NCBI RefSeq assembly: GCF_949987515.2
Contig: NC_082683.1
Location: 126,938,582-127,002,581 of the forward strand
From: Delphinus delphis
Taxonomy: Eukaryota > Chordata > Mammalia > Artiodactyla > Delphinidae
Direction of reading: 5' to 3'
DNA: 64,000 nucleotides
The notes beneath the pieces were generated by a model, which made no database searches, was not told where the DNA came from, and was given only the letters and a program-made list of their open reading frames with translations. This document shows, in pieces, positions 61,001 through 64,000 of the stretch. The first letter of the stretch is position 1, and every line of letters begins with the position of its first letter. Made by a program: the position numbers and the translations under genes.

Positions 61001-62802
61001 CGCAGAATTGCCAAAGAAACCACATTAATTTGAAGCATCTGGGTACAAAAGTTTGGGTCTAGATTTCAGAGAATTCTGTAAATTGATGCCAGAAAGAGTC
61101 TGAAATCTTGGGGCAGCCCCAACTCAGATTTGGTCTCCTGGGACTTCCCTATATCCTTGGTGACTTATGGACAGTACATATCCTCAGTCTCATTCAGGAG
61201 CTACTGGCTTTTCAGAAAGAACCCTGCGGCTTCACTAAATTCTCTATCTTATCTGCTGGAAATTCCCTTTCCTGGCAAAGCAAGATAACTTCCTATGAAG
61301 ATTTTTTTTCTTAAATCTTAAAAAAGAGATGCCTATTTACCTTTGGCTATAATTTATTAGATAACATACTTAAAAATAAAGCTGAGAGATTAGAATATAT
61401 AATCTAATATTTTGAAACTGATTTTGTAAATCCGATAACTGATTTAAGTGCAAAGATACAAAGATAAAAGATTATTTGGGTAATGGCTTTTAATTATTGT
61501 GATGAGTATCATCACTGAGAAGATTGGGAATGACCTGTATGTTTGTCTCAAATTTTTATTTTACTAGACAGTGACAAAAAATTTGGAAATACTAATGTGA
61601 TTCATAACTCACTATTAAAAAGGAAATATTGCAAGCTGGTCCTGTGCCAGACTTATTTAACTACTATCATGTCTTTCCCTTTTTATAGGAACTTGCACTT
61701 TGCCTTCTGTCAAGGACATGATGAATGACATTGATGAAAAAATGGGGAAAAAGCTCAAATGGTAAGAGCAGCTATTGTAAAGGGATGTAGAATTTTCATA
61801 GAAAAAGCAGAATTTGTGAATACTTGGGACTGTTTTAGTTTTAAATGGCCCTGAGTGAGTCATTACGTTGACAGCTATGAGCTAAATTTAGCCATTCAAC
61901 AAATATTTATATCCACGATCTATTTTGCACCTGATACCCCACTAAATCCTGTTTTAACCCTCCATAGCTCCTGCAATATGTCATAGAAAGGAAACCCAGA
62001 AAGATTAGAAGTTAGAGGCGTTTGGGAACATGTGGATGTGGACTTCAATTTTCTAGCCCATAAATCCTCTAAGATGTAAAGGATGCCTTCCAACAGATGG
62101 CTCTAATAAAATGAGAACTAGTCAGAAGAACCGGGCTCCAGTCCTACCTCTGTCACTAATTAGCTCAGTGGCCAGGAAGTAATAACCTCACTTGAGCAAG
62201 AGACAATTTACCTACTTGTAAATGTGAATAAAAATGCCTTTCTCAGCTGCCTTGCTGTGTTGTGGAATGTCCAAATGAGATCAGTATGAAAGTCCTTTAG
62301 TAACAACTACAAAGTACAGGATAATGAGCAATAGTCCCCTTACCAACACAAAGGATAGATGCTGATTCCCGTGGATAAAAAGGTGTGAGGCATTTTCCCT
62401 GTTCTTGTTCCTATACAAAGCGTGGATGACCACAGTCTTGTTTCCTCTCCCGCCCCTAGGTTTGGCAAAAGCAATACCATACAGACGGATTATATCGTTT
62501 ATATGGATGAACTTGCCTCCTTCATTGGGGCAAAGCCCAACATCCCATGGCTGTTTCTCACAGATCCAAAGTTGGCCTTGGAGGTTTACTTTGGCCCTTG
62601 CAGCTCGTATCAGTTTAGGCTGGTGGGCCCGGGGAAGTGGCCAGGAGCCAGAAATGCCATCCTGACCCAGTGGGACCGGACGTTGAAACCCACGACGACA
62701 AGAATTGTTGGGAGTCCTCTGAAGCCTTGCTTATTTTGCAGTTGGTTCAGGCCCGTTCTTATTTCTGTTCTGTCAATTGCTGCTTTCCTTGTGTTGTTCT
62801 AA
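42950..62802 (+). CDS. FMO3: Flavin-containing monooxygenase 3, complete coding sequence in eight exons
   Basis: Coding exons: 42950-43081, 52172-52360, 53371-53533, 53784-53926, 54700-54899, 59123-59478, 61689-61761, 62460-62802. They total 1599 bases, a 532-residue protein plus stop, the same length as human FMO3. All introns are GT-AG and all joins keep the frame. FMO3 is an ER-membrane enzyme using FAD, NADPH and O2 to oxygenate nucleophilic N and S, notably trimethylamine to its N-oxide. Visible motifs: FAD-binding GAGISG (9-14), FMO motif [11 protein letters not shown] (166-176), NADPH-binding GLGNSG (191-196), FATGY (327-331), and a C-terminal hydrophobic anchor (about 517-532). Asn61, Met66, Pro153, Glu158, Glu305, Glu308 and Arg492, positions at which human variants are known, keep the usual residue. 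No disabling change is seen. FMO3 over its paralogues: residue-level agreement and its place beside MROH9. Confidence 0.96.
44040..44290 (+). repeat. MIR SINE
   Basis: 'tattgagcactttctaaatg', 'aataatcctataagctaggt' and 'caaatgaatctgaagctta' follow MIR order. Confidence 0.7.
44383..44733 (+). mobile_element. CHR-type SINE, long form, with target duplication
   Basis: It is flanked by perfect 13-base duplications 'aaacttactttgc' at 44370-44382 and 44734-44746. Head 'ggacttccctgatggctcag', several 'acaactactgagcc' units, (AAAT)n tail. Confidence 0.94.
45370..45912 (+). mobile_element. MaLR-like solo LTR
   Basis: 'gattatcctggatcatctgg', 'ggtgggcccaagatgccata', 'caccagaagctggaagagac', 'attctcccctagagcctctg', 'gaataaattcctgttgtttc' and the end 'agctaatagaaactaata'. 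The same kind as at 8331-8795 but better preserved. Confidence 0.65.
46979..47280 (-). mobile_element. CHR-type SINE, antisense, long form
   Basis: A T-run and TTTATTTATTA tail at the left, and 'ccaccggggaagcccc' at the right. The flanks 'ccccttttgggt' and 'cccctattttgggg' are a plausible target duplication. Confidence 0.9.
49510..49960 (-). mobile_element. MaLR-like LTR remnant, antisense
   Basis: 'gtattagttttctatttctg', 'caaattactgcaaactttag', 'ctccatcttcaatgccaaga'. These are the complement of the 3' half of the LTR type seen at 8331 and 45370. Confidence 0.55.
51205..51240. repeat. Short TG microsatellite
   Basis: TG repeats with one TTTG break. Confidence 0.9.
51400..51830 (-). mobile_element. 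Old L1 3' UTR, antisense
   Basis: 'aaccattttaaagtgcatat', 'gcaatcataccaccatccct' and 'gaataatacttgtatgtata' match old mammalian L1 3' regions. Confidence 0.65.
52172..52360 (+). CDS. FMO3: FMO3 coding exon encoding residues 45-107
   Basis: 189 bases, phase 0 at both ends. The acceptor TTTCACAG ends at 52171 and the donor GTAAGA starts at 52361. It carries Asn61 in VFTNSSKEM, a residue needed for normal FMO3 activity in humans. Confidence 0.96.
53371..53533 (+). CDS. FMO3: FMO3 coding exon encoding residues 108-162
   Basis: 163 bases starting [12 protein letters not shown] and ending with one base of Gly162. It contains [13 protein letters not shown] with Pro153 and Glu158. The donor GTAAGG starts at 53534. 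Confidence 0.96.
53784..53926 (+). CDS. FMO3: FMO3 coding exon encoding residues 162-209
   Basis: 143 bases with the FMO motif [11 protein letters not shown] and the NADPH-binding GLGNSG at 191-196. Position 174 is Trp, where human FMO3 has Arg as I recall it. The donor GTACGC starts at 53927. Confidence 0.96.
54700..54899 (+). CDS. FMO3: FMO3 coding exon encoding residues 210-276
   Basis: 200 bases, [16 protein letters not shown].. to ..NYGLMPLN plus two bases of Gly276. The acceptor TTTTTTAAG ends at 54699 and the donor GTAAAG starts at 54900. Confidence 0.95.
55130..55380 (+). repeat. MIR SINE, nearly full length
   Basis: 'tattctcacaacaactatga', 'cagagatgagaaaactgtgg', 'ccaaagccgcacagccagga' and 'cttgctctactgcctct'. 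Confidence 0.8.
55590..58140 (+). repeat. Ancient L2-like repeat, split by an L1
   Basis: The two halves at 55590-56258 and 57370-58140 are collinear parts of one ancient mammal-wide repeat. Landmarks: 'tatgtgccaggacctgtgtt', 'ggatacagcagtgaacaaac', 'cctgtaggccactgtaagga', 'gaagcaattgcaggcatctg', then after the L1 'tgagcaagagggcaaggatg', 'gtcctggggcacatcaacat' and 'gtgtcaaatgctgctaataa'. I take it to be L2, but the family name is from memory. Confidence 0.55.
56259..57352 (+). mobile_element. LINE-1 3' part with 5' inversion (twin priming), 17-bp target duplication
   Basis: Perfect duplications 'aagaggctattgtcaaa' at 56242-56258 and 57353-57369. The body from about 56292 reads in sense: ORF2 C-terminal region (frames 56346-56558, 56601-56969 and 56848-57177, with [15 protein letters not shown]) and 3' UTR to an A-rich tail. 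The first ~30 bases ('cctatgttttcctctaagag', 56268-56291) are antisense L1; the same text occurs at 5179-5202 in the antisense L1. A (GTG)n run lies at 57237-57256. Reading frames are broken. Confidence 0.9.
58560..58790 (+). repeat. MIR SINE, degraded
   Basis: 'gtctaacatttcgagcacta', 'gatgagaaagatgaggcaag' and 'gatcaaggttcacagttgat'. Confidence 0.65.
59123..59478 (+). CDS. FMO3: FMO3 coding exon encoding residues 276-395
   Basis: 356 bases, the largest internal exon: [16 protein letters not shown].., [11 protein letters not shown] at 327-337, ending ..RWAVRVIK plus one base. The acceptor CATACAG ends at 59122 and the donor GTAAGT starts at 59479. Confidence 0.96.
59479..61688 (+). other. 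FMO3: FMO3 intron after the FATGY exon
   Basis: 2.2 kb with GT-AG ends. No gene, SINE or L1 is recognised in it. Confidence 0.8.
61689..61761 (+). CDS. FMO3: FMO3 coding exon encoding residues 395-419
   Basis: 73 bases: [23 protein letters not shown] plus two bases of Trp419. The acceptor TTTTATAG ends at 61688 and the donor GTAAGA starts at 61762. Confidence 0.95.
61762..62459 (+). other. FMO3: FMO3 last intron, with a MIR
   Basis: A degraded MIR at about 62125-62340 ('gctccagtcctacctctgtc', 'agctcagtggccaggaagta'). The acceptor CGCCCCTAG ends at 62459. Confidence 0.75.
62460..62802 (+). CDS. FMO3: FMO3 terminal coding exon, residues 419-532
   Basis: It starts with the last base of Trp419 and continues [18 protein letters not shown].. 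to the TAA at 62800-62802. It contains Arg492 in QWDRTLK. The final ~16 residues ([16 protein letters not shown]) are hydrophobic, the ER anchor of FMOs. Confidence 0.96.
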
Positions 62803-63503
62803 TCATCATTCCATCTAGGATTCTGAAAGTTACTAACACTACCTGGGAAGAAACTTTGCTATTTAAAAATTAGGAATTGCACACCTCCTACTTTCCTATT
62901 TAGCAGGCGTTAGTCAGTAAGACAGTACTATTTCTAGGCCTTTAAATGAGCCCCTGTAAGAATCATGTCATGATCTAACGAACATTAATCAATTCTCTTC
63001 AGGTTCCACTAACATTTCATAACTCCATGACATTTCCATAACATTTCATAATTAGATATATCCTCTTTATCTCTAACCTAAGTCATCTCCTGAAACATTT
63101 GACATGATTCCTTTTCTCCTTAAACAATGTTTGAAATATGTATTTCAAATCTAAACAAAGAACAGATTAAGCAGAGTAGCTGCAATATGATAGTCCCAGC
63201 CTACTTCTACAAACTATTTGCAGGGAGAATTTGGCTATTATATTCTATTTCTGTCCTCCAGGCGATTCCTCCTGTCCCCTGGCCAAGAAACATAGCATGG
63301 AGACCCCATTTATAATGAAAGTTAGCAAGAAGTAACTCATTTTATTTAGATTCTCAATAAGGAACCAACTTTCCAACATGTAGCAGCAAAATAATGACAA
63401 TAACAATAATAATGAGTAGAGCACCAAATATACCTTTTAACTGAATGGACGGTCTTTTAAAAAATTAAATATTTAGCCAAAGCTATGACCCAAGCCTAAT
63501 AAA
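62803..63503 (+). other. FMO3: FMO3 3' UTR (probable)
   Basis: No repeat interrupts the ~700 bases after the stop. AATAAA signals lie at 63498-63503 and 63555-63560; either could define the end. The choice is not resolved by sequence alone. Confidence 0.5.
63498..63503 (+). terminator. Candidate FMO3 polyadenylation signal
   Basis: The first canonical AATAAA I found after the FMO3 stop codon. Confidence 0.45.
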
Positions 63504-63609
63504 ACCTGATACAGATCATATAAAATTATATACTCTTATAGAATGGGGTGCCAGAATAAATCAAAAATTTTATTTTTTAAAGTATTATTACATGTTACAG
63601 TTAAATTTT

Positions 63610-63820
63610 TTTTTTTTTTTTTTTTTGGCGATACACGGGCCTCTTACTGTTGTGGCCTCTCCCATTGCGGAGCAACAGGCTCCGGACGCGCAGGCTCAGC
63701 GGCCATGGCTCATGGGCACAGCCGCTCTGCGGCATGTGGGATCTTCCTGGACCGGGGCACGAACCCGCGTCCCCTGCATCGGCAGGCGGACTCTCAACCA
63801 CTGCGCCACCAGGGAAGCCC
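63610..63820 (-). mobile_element. CHR-type SINE, antisense, with 14-bp target duplication
   Basis: It is flanked by perfect 'tacagttaaatttt' at 63596-63609 and 63821-63834. The T-run is at the left and 'ccaccagggaagccc' at the right. Short GC-rich dolphin-type form just past the FMO3 3' UTR. Confidence 0.95.
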
Positions 63821-63956
63821 TACAGTTAAATTTTGATAGCTAAAGATTTTCAAGTTTGACATTATGGAGCAGATAAAATAATCTGTCAGCATCACCAGCC
63901 ACCAGAGGGCTCTGCATGTTGTTGAACTCCATATTTCTTACTACACCTTCATTTCT

Positions 63957-64000
63957 TTTTTTTTTTTTTTCCAAACAGACTTTATTAAAAAAAAAAAAAA
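63957..64000. repeat. T-run followed by an A-run at the window end
   Basis: A ~15-base T-run, a short unique piece ('ccaaacagactttatt') and a 14-base A-run cut by the window edge. It may be the end of a retroposon that continues outside. Confidence 0.6.

Noticed and set aside
1..64000. An undescribed defence, biosynthetic or other multi-gene system
   Set aside because: Only two protein-coding genes are supported and both belong to known families. The remainder is explained by introns, repeats and a NUMT.

Overview
The window is nuclear DNA from a mammal, very probably a toothed whale. Several interspersed repeats are tRNA-derived SINEs of the CHR type found in cetaceans, hippos and ruminants, in the GC-rich form typical of dolphins. 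The two protein-coding genes, MROH9 followed by FMO3 on the same strand, match the order at the start of the FMO cluster on human 1q24. This is a single-gene-scale view: MROH9 is only a 3' end, FMO3 is complete from its start codon to beyond its stop, and everything else is introns, intergenic DNA and repeats.

Layout. 1-2.3 kb: last two coding exons of MROH9, joined in phase. 2.3-28.6 kb: intergenic DNA made of L1 pieces (a 4.4 kb antisense L1 at 3.95-8.33 kb with a SINE inside it), LTR remnants, MIR and L2-type repeats, and a nested repeat stack at 18.1-19.5 kb. 28.6-38.04 kb: a large old nuclear copy of mitochondrial DNA (NUMT), collinear from the control region through tRNA-Phe, 12S, tRNA-Val, 16S, tRNA-Leu, ND1, the Ile/Gln/Met cluster, ND2, the WANCY cluster with the light-strand origin, into COX1. 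It has been broken by at least six later insertions. 38.0-42.9 kb: an antisense L1 piece, unassigned DNA and the upstream region of FMO3. 42.95-62.80 kb: the eight coding exons of FMO3, with all splice sites GT-AG and an uninterrupted 532-residue product. 62.8-64 kb: its 3' UTR and flank, including one SINE.

FMO3 is the only gene here whose job can be read fully: an ER-bound FAD/NADPH monooxygenase whose best-known physiological substrate is trimethylamine. MROH9 is a neighbour of unknown function and nothing in the window links the two. I found no operon-like, CRISPR-like or defence-like system. The most informative non-genic features are the NUMT, whose nested insertions allow relative dating, and a twin-primed L1 with a perfect target duplication in FMO3 intron 6. 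Repeat family names are from memory of consensus sequences and should be confirmed with RepeatMasker. Names at the level of L1, MIR and CHR-SINE are safer than those for L2-type and MaLR-type LTRs.
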